Shown here: in pieces, positions 21,800 to 36,600 of the stretch
Position numbering within the stretch: position 1 is the stretch's first letter
Layout: each line of letters begins with the position of its first letter
Assembly: GCA_019648995.1 (NCBI GenBank)
Contig: BLXT01008489.1
Span: forward strand, 38,947 to 82,190
Length of the DNA: 43,244 bases
Origin: Plakobranchus ocellatus
Lineage: Eukaryota > Mollusca > Gastropoda > Plakobranchidae
Reading direction: 5' to 3'
Translations under genes and position numbers: made by a program
The notes under the pieces: generated by a model
What the model was told of the DNA's origin: nothing
The model's database searches: none
The model's input: the letters and a program-made list of their open reading frames with translations, nothing else

Positions 21800-24700
21800 G
21801 TACTCACTGAAGGAATCTCTCACGTTGGCATGTAAGGTACAAAAGCACTAAAATCACATTGAGAGGCAGACCAAAGATTTGGATTAAAAACAAGGAAGTC
21901 AGAGAACATAAGCAAATACAAAGAATGGGTATCATAAACAATAAGAGTCCAACAGTATATCCTCTCTCTCTTGCACTTTCCCTTATACTTCTTGCTTTTG
22001 TTCTTTTCCTCCTTTCTTGTTTTTCTATTGTTGTATATATTCTTATGCCTCTGCTTTGTCCTCAATAACATTATCTTTTCATAACTCTATTGCTTTTTCA
22101 ATGGCACAGAAAACAAAGCCGCTCGCTTTTCAACCATTAGAAATTAAATTGAAAAAACTTAGCAGAGTTGTGAAAATGGACAAGGAAGTAGCTTTTATAG
22201 TATAGTAGTACAACACTATTGGATCCCAGCCTTGCAAGTCGAGGAACAGTTCAATTATCTATGGTTTAACATCTTTTAAGTTCTATACAGATTGCCCCCA
22301 TCAGGTATAATGACTAAAAGTTAACTGGGCTGCCTTTCATTGCAATCAAAAAACTTCTATAAAGATTATCTCATATAAAATTAACATGCAATAACTGATT
22401 TTAAGGGGAAAAAAGTCTCTAAAAAAAAAACGGACATGTGGATTGTCAATAAGCTTTCTAAAAACAAAATAATAGCTTATTTTGTCAATGAGTGAAAACA
22501 GGAGAGTTTGGCTATCTTCTCCATCTCATCAATATATAGACTTTAAAATGTTACTTTAAACTATGACCACATTTTATCTTCTCCCCCAACTGCCCCAACT
22601 ACACCTTTCACACTGGCAAAAAAATTTCTATTTTTTTTTTACCCATGCAAACTCCATCTGTTGTAACTGATATCCAATATTTGCATGAAAAAAAAAAACA
22701 TAAACATGACTTTGAATTTTTGAGAAGCAATAAAATATATTCCTTTTTGGTATTTCTTTGAAATGGACTAAGCTACAAAGCAATCAAAAAGCATATGATA
22801 AATTTTCATGTCAAAAAGTGTGCAAAGTCAGGTTCAACCAATATGAATATCGATCAGGGTATCCTACAACAGCACTAACAGCTTGAGATAGGATCAGTGA
22901 AGATTTTGAGCCTGGCACTACCAACCTGTGTGACATTGGCTACAAATGCTGCTCCTTGGCTGACATTTTTTTATAAAAATGCAAGAAGCCTATAAAAATA
23001 CAGAAATACAGAGAGAGACAAAAACTGTGCACTTTAATTATGTCCCAAGATCACAACCATGAGCTGAACAATGGACAACAACATTTTCATGCCAAATCCA
23101 ACAATTTATTATTTTGTCATATATATATATATATATATATGTATATATGTAAGCTTGTAATTATATATGCTATAATCAAGAATCTATGTCAAGGTTTGCT
23201 TGCATTTACATCTATCTCATTTCATACAATTACATTTATGATTTCACACACGCAATGCAAATTTTGCAAAATACATGAGCAAACTTTCTGTGAGGCCATT
23301 TTTAGCATTAATAATATTATTTCTCAGAAATCGCAAGTATCACACCTGACTTTTTTAACTTTTGAAAAAAAAAAAAAAAAAAAGCATGCAAATATAACCC
23401 ACTTAGGCATTCTCTTAAAATCATAAGACTTTAATCATTGTCTGGTTGATGTAACTTTTGACTCCATCCCTTGTCCCTCCACACACACAACAAAAAGTGG
23501 GAAAGGGTGGATGGGGGGAGGACATGATTATTCTAGTGACCCAAATCACATCGATACATAATTTTATTCTTGGATAAGTTGTATAGACTTTGGTATAATT
23601 TGTATTGATCTTTTACTGATCAATTTTCTGTCATTTTTTTTATGTAAGCAGCAAACAGTTATGCTGAAACTCTTCAAATCAGCCCTAGCATGACATGACA
23701 ATTTGCAACAATGAAAATCCAATGAGCAATTATGGAATCATGATGAAAATGTGAAATCAGAGGATCTTAAGAGTGAAACAGGTGTAAAAGGCTAATTTAT
23801 CTCAACAGCCCATTATAAGAAAAATCCTCGCTGTAAAAAATTGGACACTTCTCATGTACTACAATTCATCAAATCTAAGAAGCCTTTAAACAAATACTGT
23901 TTCTAGAGTGGATGTGAAAAAGGATTTGTGACCTGGTTTTGGCAAATAGAATGATAAAATGAACTATTCATTCACAATTTCCCTGTTCATTGGTAATTAA
24001 CACAAAAATCATTTTTTAGCAAACAATACTGTTCCTTAAAAAATCATTTTGAAAAAAAAATACAAATTTCTATAATCATACTTGTGAAAAGAAATGCAAG
24101 CCATTGTTCAACTATAACATTCTCAAAGTGCACAGGCAAGAAATTATACTTAAAAAAGAAAAATAACAATTAATAAAGTGGTAGAAAGTTATGGCGGGTG
24201 TTACTGGGTTAGCACCATTAGCACGAGACGAGGTATACAGTGCGTAGATCCACTGATCCAAATTAAAATATTAATAGCATTAATGTCATATTACAAATGA
24301 AATTAATTACTTAGATAATAATGCTCTTATTTCTGCATCAATCACAACTACTATTATAGTCATCATTATTATTATTATTATTGTTATTTTGATAATATCT
24401 TTCTTGCAACTAGTTCTCACGGTTACTCTTTGTCTTGTTTGACATCCTTTTTAAAAAAAATTTAGAAGTCTCATATCTTGGAAAAAAACATAGCTTCCTC
24501 AATTTTACACAAACACAAACCTTGCAGGGAAACGTAATAAAATTTCATAATCTGCTGTCGGAGTTATTTGGCATGTCTTAAGACATAAGGATGTATTATT
24601 GTTAATCTAATATTGTTGTTACTGTTATTATTTTGTTCAAATGTGCTGTGGGTCCTAAAGGCAATATATGATGGAACCAACAAAATGTGATGACTTCTTT

Positions 24701-26570
24701 CCTGAGACTGATATTTTTTACTTTCACCTAGCATAGCTTATTCTAGTCAGAGTAATTGCAGCGTGAGCTCACGTTATGAATATTCTTATGTGTGCATGCA
24801 TATGAGTTCATACCGAAAAAAAAAAAAAGGGATCAATGAATTTTGAAGGTGACATTCTTAATCAATCTTGGCAATGACTTACAGAATTTATTTTCCCTGA
24901 TTCATATAAGATGTGGAAAAAAATACAGGTTTAGTTTTTGTCGATGTTTTCCAAATGAAAAATAGTTTATAAAAGCCCATATCTCAGGGAAAAAATGCAC
25001 GCAGAATTTGCATGCTACACAGATTACAAAAATCAAGTAATAATGCTGTCACATTGCTATATGAGAATCTTCATATATCATACTTCATTTTCATATTAAA
25101 AAAAAAATACTTTGAATAAATATGTGGTTGCAGTGTTGTTTTTTTAAATGCAAAAGTTTTATAGGACAAAAAGATAAAAAAAAGGCTCTCACCTTGCATC
25201 TCCTGTCTGCCTCTCTCTCTCTCTTTTTCTCCCTCTCTCTCATTAAGAACACAGACAAATAATACGCTTTCTGCTAGAATAGCAGATCAAATCAATCTCT
25301 GTAGGATCTATACATAACTATTAAAGCTTTGCCCAGATGAATATTTATCATACCATAATATATTGAAAAAATTTGCAATATAATTAAAAAAAAAAGGTAA
25401 AATTAAAACATGCAAGCACAAACTATAAAGTCTCTTTTATTCACATATAGCTATATATAAATGAACGTTTTGTTTTGTAGTGAATACTTCAAGATCATCA
25501 CTAGTCTAGAAGTCATGTAAAGAATCACATAGGAAAAACAACAAGTTTAAATGAACAAGCTTTTTTAAAGATCAGGATTTACAAAACACTGTCCAAACCA
25601 TGCTAAAGGCTCTGGACTAGTTCACACTCAAAAAATTGTGCCTGTAAAATAGTACAAAATCAGTCTGATACAAAAACTTGTGGTTAAAAGAAAAAGTATA
25701 CAACAGTTCTCAATACCGACTTTTAACCAATTTTTTAACCAATTTTTTGAGATAATGAAAATCTGTGTGTGGTCATACTTTACAAAGTAATAACCAAGTT
25801 AGCCTACCATTTTTATGGCCAACACCTTGTTCCTGTTGAACTTCCATTTAGAGTCATTGATTCTTAATGTATCATTGGCCACAGGTTGCATTTCTAGGTA
25901 ATCTGTACCGTTAACCTGATACGCAATTACACTGCATACGAAATAATCACTCGCTGTAAAAACTTGCTTTAGTCTTAAAAAAAAAGGTTTCTTAAGTTGT
26001 ATTTTCCTTTCACAATGTCAACACTTGCCCTTCTTCAACAGCAATTACTTGTACTGTATCCTGTATGGAGATCCTGCTTATGAAGCCATTTAACAAAAAA
26101 AAAAAAGTAATGTTTTGGGGAAACAATGGCATCACAATACCATTATGAGAGTTGATAACATTTGATTTGAGGATTTTGATACCATACATTATATTTCACT
26201 TATTGGTAAATAGAATTCTAAGCATAAAATAATAATGAAAAACAAAGCAAATTTAGATTTCTGCAAAACCTGATTAAAATACCAGAGATTATGACTTATG
26301 AGTCAACGATAAAATAAAATTTTTCTGAATTTTGTTATGCACATCAGCAATTTCTCTGATGTCACTCAATCTTTATCTGTTATGGAATTTTTCCTCTATT
26401 TCAGAGCTTTCTGCTTTTTAGTATTGATGAAGGTTTCTTTGAAAAGAAAATGACTTTAGCATGTCTTAACTTGTAACATATCAAAGTGCAGTCTGCCACT
26501 TAGAGCTGTTACTTTGTACTCTCCTCTTGAAAAATGTTTTTCTCTCTCTTTCTCTCTGTTTTTTTTTTTG

Positions 26571-26592
26571 NNNNNNNNNNNNNNNNNNNNNN
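26571..26592. other. assembly gap (22 N) next to a G run
   Basis: N run followed by twelve G, suggesting that a homopolymer or CT/G-rich repeat stopped sequencing. Confidence 0.99.
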
Positions 26593-27270
26593 GGGGGGGG
26601 GGGGAAGGGAATTCACCTTTTTGTATCTAGCTTTGCCTTTCTATATGTAATCAATCTGTGGTAACTGCAGGCCCTAGACAATGCAAAAAAAGTTTTAATC
26701 GTGGCTTTAAGAAAAGCAAAAGATAAAAAAAAAAAAAAACTAACATAAAAATTCAATTGTTTCACACAATCAAACAGAAACGGGCAGCTAAAGAGAAAAG
26801 TCTTTCATGTTCATCGTTGTTATAGACTGGTAGTGGTACCTTCACCAGTGAAATAGCATCATAATAGCAAATGATGACTAAAAGCATGAAAAATAATTTT
26901 TTTTAAATGTGCAGCGCTCAATTTCTTATGTTGCTAGCAAAGACTCTCAAAGTTTTTGTCCCTTTATCTGTCACATTTCATGATTATCATAAATTGTCAG
27001 CAAGGTTTTTAGTAAATTGGGTGGATGTTTGGGTAACCTTTGTTGTTCTCATGTTTCTCTCAATGGACTGTGTCATGTTACACAGTGCTCTCTAGTAATA
27101 TCTGTGTCCTTGTAACATGCAGACCCAATTTCAATCTTTCAATGCCATGTGTGCTCTGTGTTCATTGCCTTAAAACTGCCATTCATTAGCTTTCCTTCAA
27201 ATCACCCCTCTTTAGCTCAGGAAAGTCTTTTTCTGCTGAGCTATGATTTTTTCAGCTTTTCCTTGACATC

Positions 27271-27603
27271 TCAACAAATGGGCACACCTAGCTGACCCAG
27301 CTTCTCGTCAGCAGGGTTGTAGCCCATGTTCTTTCTCTGCAAAAACATGTGGATCTCCCTGAAGGTCGGCCTCACACTGTCGTTTCTGTTCCAGCATTCA
27401 CACATGAGATCATAAATTTCTTTGGGGCAATTGTTGGGCATAGGCAGTACAGCCTGGAGCCCGTCGTCTCTGTAGCAGTGTCCAGCATTCTCAATGACAG
27501 CCTCATCAGATAGGTTCAGGAAGGGTTGCTCTCGGCAGAAGGTCAGCACCTCCCACAAGGTCACAGCAAATGACCACACATCACTCTTGGTAGTAAATTT
27601 ACC
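27271..27603 (-). CDS. DDR: DDR terminal exon: kinase C-lobe and C-terminal tail
   Basis: The acceptor TTCTAG opens [20 protein letters not shown]; the DVWSF motif holds the helix F Asp. [17 protein letters not shown] and [17 protein letters not shown] follow, the latter being the kinase-closing CW...RP motif. After EIHMFLQ the protein continues for about 22 residues ([21 protein letters not shown]) to a TGA at 27273-27271. Vertebrate DDRs, as I know them, stop much nearer the kinase end, so this tail is lineage-specific. Confidence 0.96.
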   Translation of the reverse strand, partial: GKFTTKSDVWSFAVTLWEVLTFCREQPFLNLSDEAVIENAGHCYRDDGLQAVLPMPNNCPKEIYDLMCECWNRNDSVRPTFREIHMFLQRKNMGYNPADEKLGQLGVPIC

Positions 27604-30600
27604 CTAGAATTAAAAAAAAAAAAAATCCCAAAAAACAAGAAATTATAGCATATTTTTCCTCACACTTTCGTTTAGAATGGACTATTGATCACAAAGTTAA
27701 TTCCTTAATCATCACAGGATATGATTTTTCTTTCAAATTGAGGGCATTCAATTGTATTAATTTTCTTAAATGATTTCCAGACTCATTTCCGAACTGACCA
27801 CTTTTTAATGCATACACTGTGTAATTTTGCTTCGATAAGTAAGTTGGCTGTTGTAATTGTTTACTACTGTTATAGCAGTCATCAAGCTATGCTTTCATTA
27901 AGTTTGAAGACATGAAACTGTTTCCCTCACAAGACTTATATGAATCAGTTTTTTGTTTATACTCACCAGCAGTATGCTCTCCCAGGCCATCCAGCGAATG
28001 GGCAGCACAGCTCGACCCTCAATTCTGTAATAGTCTGAGCTGTAGAGGCTGCGAGACATGCCAAAGTCTGAAATCTTGATCAGGAAATTATGGCCCACTA
28101 AGCAGTTTCGAGTTGCTAGGTCACGATGCACCATGTTCAAAGACTCCAAATACTTCATGCCTGAGGCAATTTGCCCAGCAATGAAAATGAGGCAGCCATA
28201 GCTAAAAAAAAAAAAAAAAATGGATTATTCGACAAAATGACAAAATAAGATTTTTTGAAAACAGGCCCCAACACAAATCACTCTGTTTTAATTTTTTTAT
28301 TTTTCTTTTTCTCAGAAAAACAACAATAAAAAATCCAAAACCTGGTCAACCAAAAAGAAAAAAGAAAAAACTAAAAAAAAAAACCAAACAAAGTACAGAT
28401 AAGTGACTGTTCCAGATATTTCTAAATATTCTAAAACAAAATTGGACAAATGACAATTTGAGTTTCAATTATTTTATCGTAATCATGCATATCGACAGGT
28501 TTTTTTGTAACTATAAAATCATCTTGTGGAAATACATACAACTTTCTTTTTCTTCTGCCCTTGCTATTTGAATAGCAATATTGAATATGTGACATTTAGC
28601 TATGGTAGCACTGTATTCAGATGCTGATATGGAAATCTTGAACTGTCTTTTTTTTTTACTTGCAATGATGACAAAAATAGATTGAGCACTGAGCTTTTTT
28701 TCTTTTTTTTTTTTGAACCATATATGTCATAGAACTTGTATATTCTGTATTTCTTTAGAAAACTGTACAGTCAAAGAAATGATCCTTATTTCAAGCCCCC
28801 TTCCCCTTAACAAAAATGCTCTGCTCAAGAATAATATCTCACTTTGTGTAATATGCAAAGTGATTTGTTTGGACTCATTTTTAGATAGTTATAGTGAAAT
28901 TCTTATAAGATTATTGATTGTTCATTGGGAACAGTTTTGAGATAATTTTACTTTCATTCTGTGTCTTACTTGGCTTGGTTGAGACATTTACATCTAACCC
29001 TACCCGTACGAGGTGTTTTATTATCGTATCCATACATTGGGGGTAACTGAGTGCCCCCATATTTTAATAGCAATATAGTCTTATCCGTACGTATGGGGTA
29101 ACTACATGCCCCCATACCGTATAGTAAAAAAATCGCTATCCATACGTCAGGGGTAACAAAATCACCCCATACTTTACATAGTAATGGAGGGTTTTGGAAA
29201 TGACCTCAGGTCAGATCAATATTGATTTTCTGTCAATCATTATTATGTAATCATGTGTCAAATTGAATTTTTGAGGAATACTGAGAAGCTGAAAGAAATA
29301 TTCCCATTTTAAGTATTTTTTAAAAATTATAAAAAAGCCTTGGGGTAACAAAACTACCCCACACGTACAGATAGGGTTAAAGTCTCTGCACTAAATGGCT
29401 CATACGGAATGGTTTGCAAGACATAACCCTAAACTCTATGACCAGTGCATCATTCCTAGTGATTTTACCACATTTCTATGCCTGTTCACCTGAGTGTTTT
29501 GATGTTGGAAGCTTGGGCCATTGGACTCTCTGGTTCATGATCGATGAGGAATTGGTTGAGATCGCCATGCTTCATGTACTCCACTACCATACACAAGGGC
29601 TCCTCTCTAGTGCACACACCCAGAACACGCACAATATTTAGGTCCTTCAATTGGGACATGATCTTGATCTCCTTATGGAAGTCCGCTCTATGGAAGACCA
29701 AGAGAGAAGGATATTACTTGCTGTGACATAGAAACAAAGACTGAAAAATGAGAAGATAACATGCCTTGAAAAAAAAAATCAATGATATGATCAATTATAA
29801 TTTCTTTACTAGGGAATTTACAGTCAAATCAAGTCCACATGATTTAGTTTAAGATATTTCAATTTCCTGATTGATTGAGACAACTCATTGTTGTCCTAAA
29901 ATATCAAAATACCATTGCAAGTGCAAGAATGATGCAATTGATCTAGAATCAACTGTTTGACTGTGAGTTACCCCAGCATAGACTCAAAAGTAAGTGAGTG
30001 ATCATTGCCATGGAACTGATAATAGGCACACACAATGTGATAATGAAATCTCTACATAGGATGATTGATGGAGAAAGATAGACAGAGGGATGCGCTGTGG
30101 TTTGATGGAGTGCCATAGAATTCATCAACAACAACACAAACATATACACAAAACTTAAATAATTTTGTTTTTAGCTGCAGTATTAGATTTAGAGAAGACA
30201 ACCTAGGTATTATAGATGTATGTACTGCCATAAATACTGTGCAATACATTAAAATCCCCCTTTAAAATTACCTCCTCTAAATTTTTGGTCAAGATGACTC
30301 TCTATAGGTCAGCATGGTAAATTAAATTTTGGAAAAAAAATTGAAATAATATTTTTTCCCAGCCACTTCATATGTAAAGGAATGCACTTTATGTAGACAC
30401 TAGGAAGAGCTCACATCAGAGTAACATACGGATGCAAAAAGTTAAAATAATCTACTTCGTTGGCAGAGCATCAGGAGATTTGCTATACTCATCTTCAGAT
30501 GAGATTTATACAGATGAATGTTGTAATAGTCTTGTCTTGAGTGAACAATCTTTTGTGCTATTTGGCCAAGCGTCAGAGGCAATACGATTGAGACTAAAGC

Positions 30601-33600
30601 CTTTAAATTCATGGTTACAAGTGTTCATTTCTAAGACATAAGCTTTGGAAGGTCTTGCATCACGCTAATCTAAGAAATTGGACCAGAATCTAATTTATGT
30701 TGCATACATACATCTTATATAAATTATCAATAGCAATGATATCTCGCAATGCCAGTTCAATTTCTCAGAAGTCTAACTATAGACAGCAAAATCTTGTATA
30801 AAGCCAAGTGCTAACAGTCTTGTTACCTAGCTCTATCATCAGCTGTAGGTCTGAGCATCTTGACAGCAACAAGCAATGGATTTCTGGGCAGGGAGCGGTT
30901 CAGCATGATTTCATCAGCCATCAAGTCATCAGCATGCAGGGCCTCACATAAGTGTACCTGGTATAGGCACAAAGATGTAGGCAGTAATAATCAGTAAATC
31001 AGGCAAAGAAATTATTTTCAGTGCAAAGTTTCTGTAACTTTCATGAAGACTTTTTGGGTAACAAAGTTACTTGTTCATTTGTGTCAGTGATCATATTTAT
31101 TTAACACGCCTTTACAGAAAAAGTCTACTAGGACTAGATTTTCAAGTTCAAATTGCATGATGAAATTCTTCACATTTAAAAATAGGAGCACATTGATTTA
31201 GATATGATAATATCATAAATCATGACATGCCTCGTTAATACATGTTGTTATTGGCAATCTCCATACATCTTAATTCTTCTGTAGCTGTTACATTGCCACC
31301 ATTTCTCATAATGTTTCAAAAACAAAACAAAAAACAACAACAACAAAAAGACAATTCAATGATTAGAGAATTGAAAACTGGGTGGTGAAAATATTACCAT
31401 ACGAGAATATATATATGAGGTGGAAGTGGCAATTTACAGATTTTTAACTTTTACTGAAACGCAAACAGCCTAAAGCTCTTGCTGCAAGTTTTGTAATGGC
31501 AAAACTGGATAGGCAGGAATATATTGACTCTGACTCAATCTATAAGAATTTTAAGATTTTTAAGGAAACATATAATGGATGTATTTTTAAAAAAGGAAAA
31601 ACAAGTAACAATTTAATTTTTTTTCACCTGATATGCAACACCTGATTCCTTGGGACAGGTCTTAGGGCACATATTTTTAAAAATTTTAATATAAAAATAT
31701 AACAAATATGGTAATAAAAAACAAAACTCAATCAATTAAAAGCATTAGTGTTTCACATTACATCCATATTGCTACGAAACATGAAAAGTAGAAACCCCTA
31801 ACTGGTTAACTCACCTCTCCAAACTGTCCTTCACCAAGAACCTCTACAAATCTCAGATCCTCACGGCACAACTCCATCACAGAGTAGTCAATGCTGCACA
31901 GCAGCTCTGCATTTGGTACTGCATACACGTTGTTCCCACTGACGCCTTGCATACCATTCACAACACCTCCTTGTGCAGCATGAACGTGAACAATATCTGC
32001 TGCTGCATAGAGAGCGTCATAGTTGGGTGGTTTCTCAGACAGCAGTGGAAGCTGGGAAGGAGGAGCCCGAGGAGGAAGGGCCACCACAAGGGCTGATTTT
32101 GTGATGTCTGGCACTGCATAATCTCTGTGCTCCACATGCCCTGAGATTCGTGAATAGGATAGGGAATTCATATGAAATACAATTAATATTAGAATTAATT
32201 CAGCCCTGGTAAAAACTCAGTAAATGACTTTCTCACACCCAATATATGAAGGGGTTGGGGAAAAGAAAGGTGGAGGAAAGGGAAAAGGAGAGTGTAAGAT
32301 AATCTATTTGAAACACTGTCATTGAAATAAATAGGCATACTATCAAAAAAAAACAACCAAAAAAACCAAAGATTTCTGAGTGAATTGTGTGACAAATCAG
32401 TCAGCTTTTTCCACATTGCTATTATAAAGGTCTTAGCCTAGCTGGATTGTGTAACCTCAGACTTCCCCTTCCCAGTGAAGACAATAACATGTATTACGGT
32501 TAATAGAAATGAAGGGAATATCGATGGGACAGTGGCTAGTGCATCAGCCCTGAGATCTGCAAGGACTTTTCTATTGCAGGTTCAGGGCCTGCTAAAGGTG
32601 CCCGGCCTGAAGGAGGGCCTGAAACCTGAGATCACGTTGTTGTGGACTGGCTATATCAAAAAACCATACTTGAAATGGATTTGTATAGGTATATATAATT
32701 CTAAAAGAGTGCAATTTTGGCCTTTTCCCCTGATCTTTCAACTTGCCCACACAGTCCAAATTTTATGGTGGATGCACATGGATTAGATAATGTGATAAAG
32801 GATAAAGGCAAATAACACTCTTTAAAAATTTAAATGACTTAAGAAAAAATATCAAAAAGATATTGAGATGAGAAGGTGCATATGATGCAATAACTGAGCT
32901 AAGTATCAAACCCATTGGGCCCTTGCTTCTTTCCATAACTTTTCCTGATTTATGTCTTTCTTTCTTATTCCTATATTTTTACCACTTCATCTTTCTAAAA
33001 CTTTTACTCCTCCTCTTATCCCTTGTCTCTTCTTCTTCTTCTTCATCTTCGCCTTTTCAACTCCTCCTCTCAGTCTCAATGCATTATCTTATCCAAATTT
33101 GTTATTGACACTGGTCCTCACAAATTAATAACTCTCTTTGCCTACTGAATAAAACTATAAAAATGTTACGCACCCCTAGTAATGTGGAAATTCTGCTTTC
33201 CCTGTTAAATGATGTTTTTTTTTCTCTTTAAATTCAGATTTTTTTCTAACTCAATTTTTTACAAAAAATTTGAAAAATATAGCCTGACCATATTACTGGT
33301 TAGTAAACAAAAATAAATAGGTACAATATACTCATTAGTTTAATGAACTATTGAAAACCATGTAAGGAAAAAAAAAATAAGTTTATAAAGAGATTCTAAA
33401 AAATATGTGATAGTTCAATAGAAGTGAATTCCTTGATGTTTCCATACATTATCAGCTTAAGTTGTACTCATTATAGGTTTTTCTTCATTACATATCAGAT
33501 GCACATCACCACCTGCAAATACTTGATTAAAACCTGAATTTGTTGAATTCTTTGAGATTGTTACAAATCAAATTTCTCTTTTCTTTTCCTAATATAAATT

Positions 33601-36600
33601 TATTAATAGTTCAAGTTAATTGTCGATATTTAAACTTCTCTGCCAACTAGGTTTAAATTAATTGAACTTGCTTTTGATCTTTCACTTTTGGAAATCAATT
33701 TTAAAGCTGAATAAATCTCTCAAAACTAAAAAAAAAATTAAAATAAATTAAACGCATGCCTAAGAACTCTAGCCTAACATTATCCTTCCTTTATCCTAAT
33801 TGATAATCATGCATAAATTGAGAATCAAAGCAAGATCAAAGAAGATGGAAAAATTTGCACGGCAAAGATAACATTATTTCAAACAAAAGTAACAGTCTCC
33901 TTAAGAAATAAGTAACCCAAGAGATTGTATCTGGGCAGACAACTGCTCCATGCATTGCCCAACTTGCTCACTCCCATAAAGTACAAATAAGAGAATTTAC
34001 ACTAATGTAAACATTACAAACATGAAACAAGCTAACAAAGAAAAGAAAAAAAAGTGGAGGCAAAGGACATGAAATGTTTGTAATAACTATGGACGTCCAA
34101 ACAAAAAGTGTACAGTTTTAGTATGTCTAAAGGTTAGAAAAAAATTAATTAATAAAAAAAATTTGCTTCGTGTGTCCTTTATATGAAATTATAAACTTGT
34201 TTTTCCATGATGTTTCAATAAAAACAACAGCCACTTTTGTTGATTGCTACAATTTCCACTTAATGAATACAGAGGAAACAAAATGATGCAACAAATCATG
34301 AAGGAAAAAAGGAAATATGAAAGCAAGCTTAAGTTGACTGATTGATGAAAACAAACACCAAAAAAGTGCAGGCTTTGCATCGTGCATTCATCAAATTTTG
34401 ACTGGATTGAATTATATAGTATGCTTTTATATGATCTTAGGCTGAAAACACGTAGCAATCTTTTTTTGTTATTTCCCTTTGGAAATGGAAAAAAATGAAG
34501 GGACTTTTTAAAATTTATTAGTAACCAGGAATTAAACTGAAAAGTGTAAAGCTTTTATTCTTAATTATTTTCTCCAACCCGTAGCAGAAGGTTTATTTTT
34601 TAAATCATGATTTTATTTCAAACTTATAATAAAAATTACTCATCATACGGTTCAATACAGTGCCAGATACATTTTAAAGCAACTTTTTATCAGCATTTCA
34701 AAAAATTTTTGTCCCCTAATTTAATTCATTCCTTTCTTTTCTCATCATACAACTTAATATGATAACCACAAAGCACACACCATTCATACTCGTTTCAAAA
34801 GGATATTAATGAGATATTTTACTTTTTTCTGTTAGAAATTATGACTATTTTTTAATAAAAACAAGCAATATCCAGAGGACAAAACAATCTGACAAAAGTA
34901 AGTCCCTAAAAAAAAAAAGGAACCAGGCAATTAGAGAATTAAGTCTTTGAAAGATCCAGCAGTACAATGAGAGTGAGTAAAAAAAAGCTAAACATATCTT
35001 ATCAGGCAGTATAAAACTACTAGAGAAAAGTCGACAGGGATACCCAGCATTTTCTACAAGTGGAGCTTGGCCCATTCTGGCCCTCACTCTGTCAGCTTCA
35101 GTTGCTTCTTGCCATTATTTTTTAAAATCTTTTTCAGGCACTATATCTGAAGCAGACAATTCCATGGCAATTTATAACTTATAATATATCATCCCTGGTT
35201 TCTCTTCTTGAAGAATTTTAATATCCAGGTCTCAATCTGTTTAAAATACTATACATTATTTTATTTTTCAAAACTTTTTTTTTTCATTTTCCTTCTTCTG
35301 CCATTTTAACCTTGTACATTTTCCCCTAAAATGCACAATATGCAAGTTGTTAAACAGTAATACTCAGAGAATAAATAATATATAAATAATGGATAATCAT
35401 AACTAATGACTTTATAAAGTGATTGTCATAATAGCTTTATTTTCTCTTTATCTTTAAGTCCCAAAAGCACTCAAAATGCATAGATTTGATAGTATAAAAA
35501 AAAAAAAGTAGTTTGAATGCAAGATGGGACCAACAACAATAAGTTTATTTGTATTTCTATTGTATCTAAACCCTATGTAGGTAAAAGTCTTTTTTCACGA
35601 TGCAATGAAATGACAGTGATAAAGAAAGAGCAGCCGAGCTGTGAGCTGAGGACATTTGTAATAAACTTATCTCGATTACTTTTCCTCAGCCCTATATTCA
35701 TGGAAGAATTCTCACAATGCAGTGAAATACAGAGATGAGGGCAAACTAAAATTGTTCAATAAACCTGGTAAAGGACAGAGGTAGCCTTGATCTAAGTCTG
35801 GAGCCGCAACTGTGAAGCATTTGATGTATCTCTGTGCATCTTTACCCTTCTTGCCTCTAGCTATGATTACCAGGGGTTAGGGATGAGTATTGTTATACAA
35901 GTTTTAGGATTATGAAGAACCACAGAAACATGGGAAGGAGTGGGTGGAATTAATTGAAGACTGGTTAAATGAAGATAACATGCAAATTTCTGCTTAGTAG
36001 AATTCTACAAGAATATATAATAGCACTCAGGTCATTGTTGAAGACACATTACTTTTAAAAATCGAGAAATCAGCATCTTTATAAAAAAATGATATTGCAC
36101 TATATTTTTATCTTATTGTATTTGTTATTATTAGTAGATATAGTGATGATCTGAAAACTGTACTAGTTTTCTCCCCTTTAATCCGCATATATTAAAAAAA
36201 AAGAAAACAAAACAAAAGGCAAGATAGAAAGCAGGCTATTCTAGTTAACCCTTCAAAAAAGATGCAATGACAACAATGATAACGATGATGAAAATGATTA
36301 TTATTATCATTATATTATTCTCATTCTTCTTCTTCTCCTCATCATCATTAGCAAATTCTACCTGTACTGGTAAATTAGTAATTTCTTTTATTAGTAATGT
36401 TGTAAGAGAAAATCAATTGGCAAAGAACTTAAAACTCTGCTGAAAATAACATGTAATGGAGACTCTTTATGAAACTACAACTGTGGGCCTAATATTTGAA
36501 AGTTGCAGTAAGAGAAACTCCATTAAAATAACAGAAAAAAGAAGGAAATAAAAATGGTAATATTCTCACAGCTAATAATATCAGATTTGTTAAGAATGAC

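Larger units (their letters stand above)
19450..27270 (-). other. putative very long 3' UTR and/or downstream flank of the DDR gene
   Basis: This 7.8-kb stretch directly follows the DDR stop codon on the minus strand and has no coding region. Its plus strand is unusually rich in A runs, so the transcript would be U-rich, as many long 3' UTRs are. Several minus-strand AATAAA motifs occur (for example around 25430, 23560, 23107, 21540, 21066 and 20795), so the true end cannot be chosen by eye. It also holds two microRNA-like hairpins (separate entries), a TA microsatellite (23119-23140), an ATT run (24364-24387) and a 12-base palindrome CGTGAGCTCACG (24762-24773). The UTR assignment is inference from position and composition. 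Confidence 0.35.
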
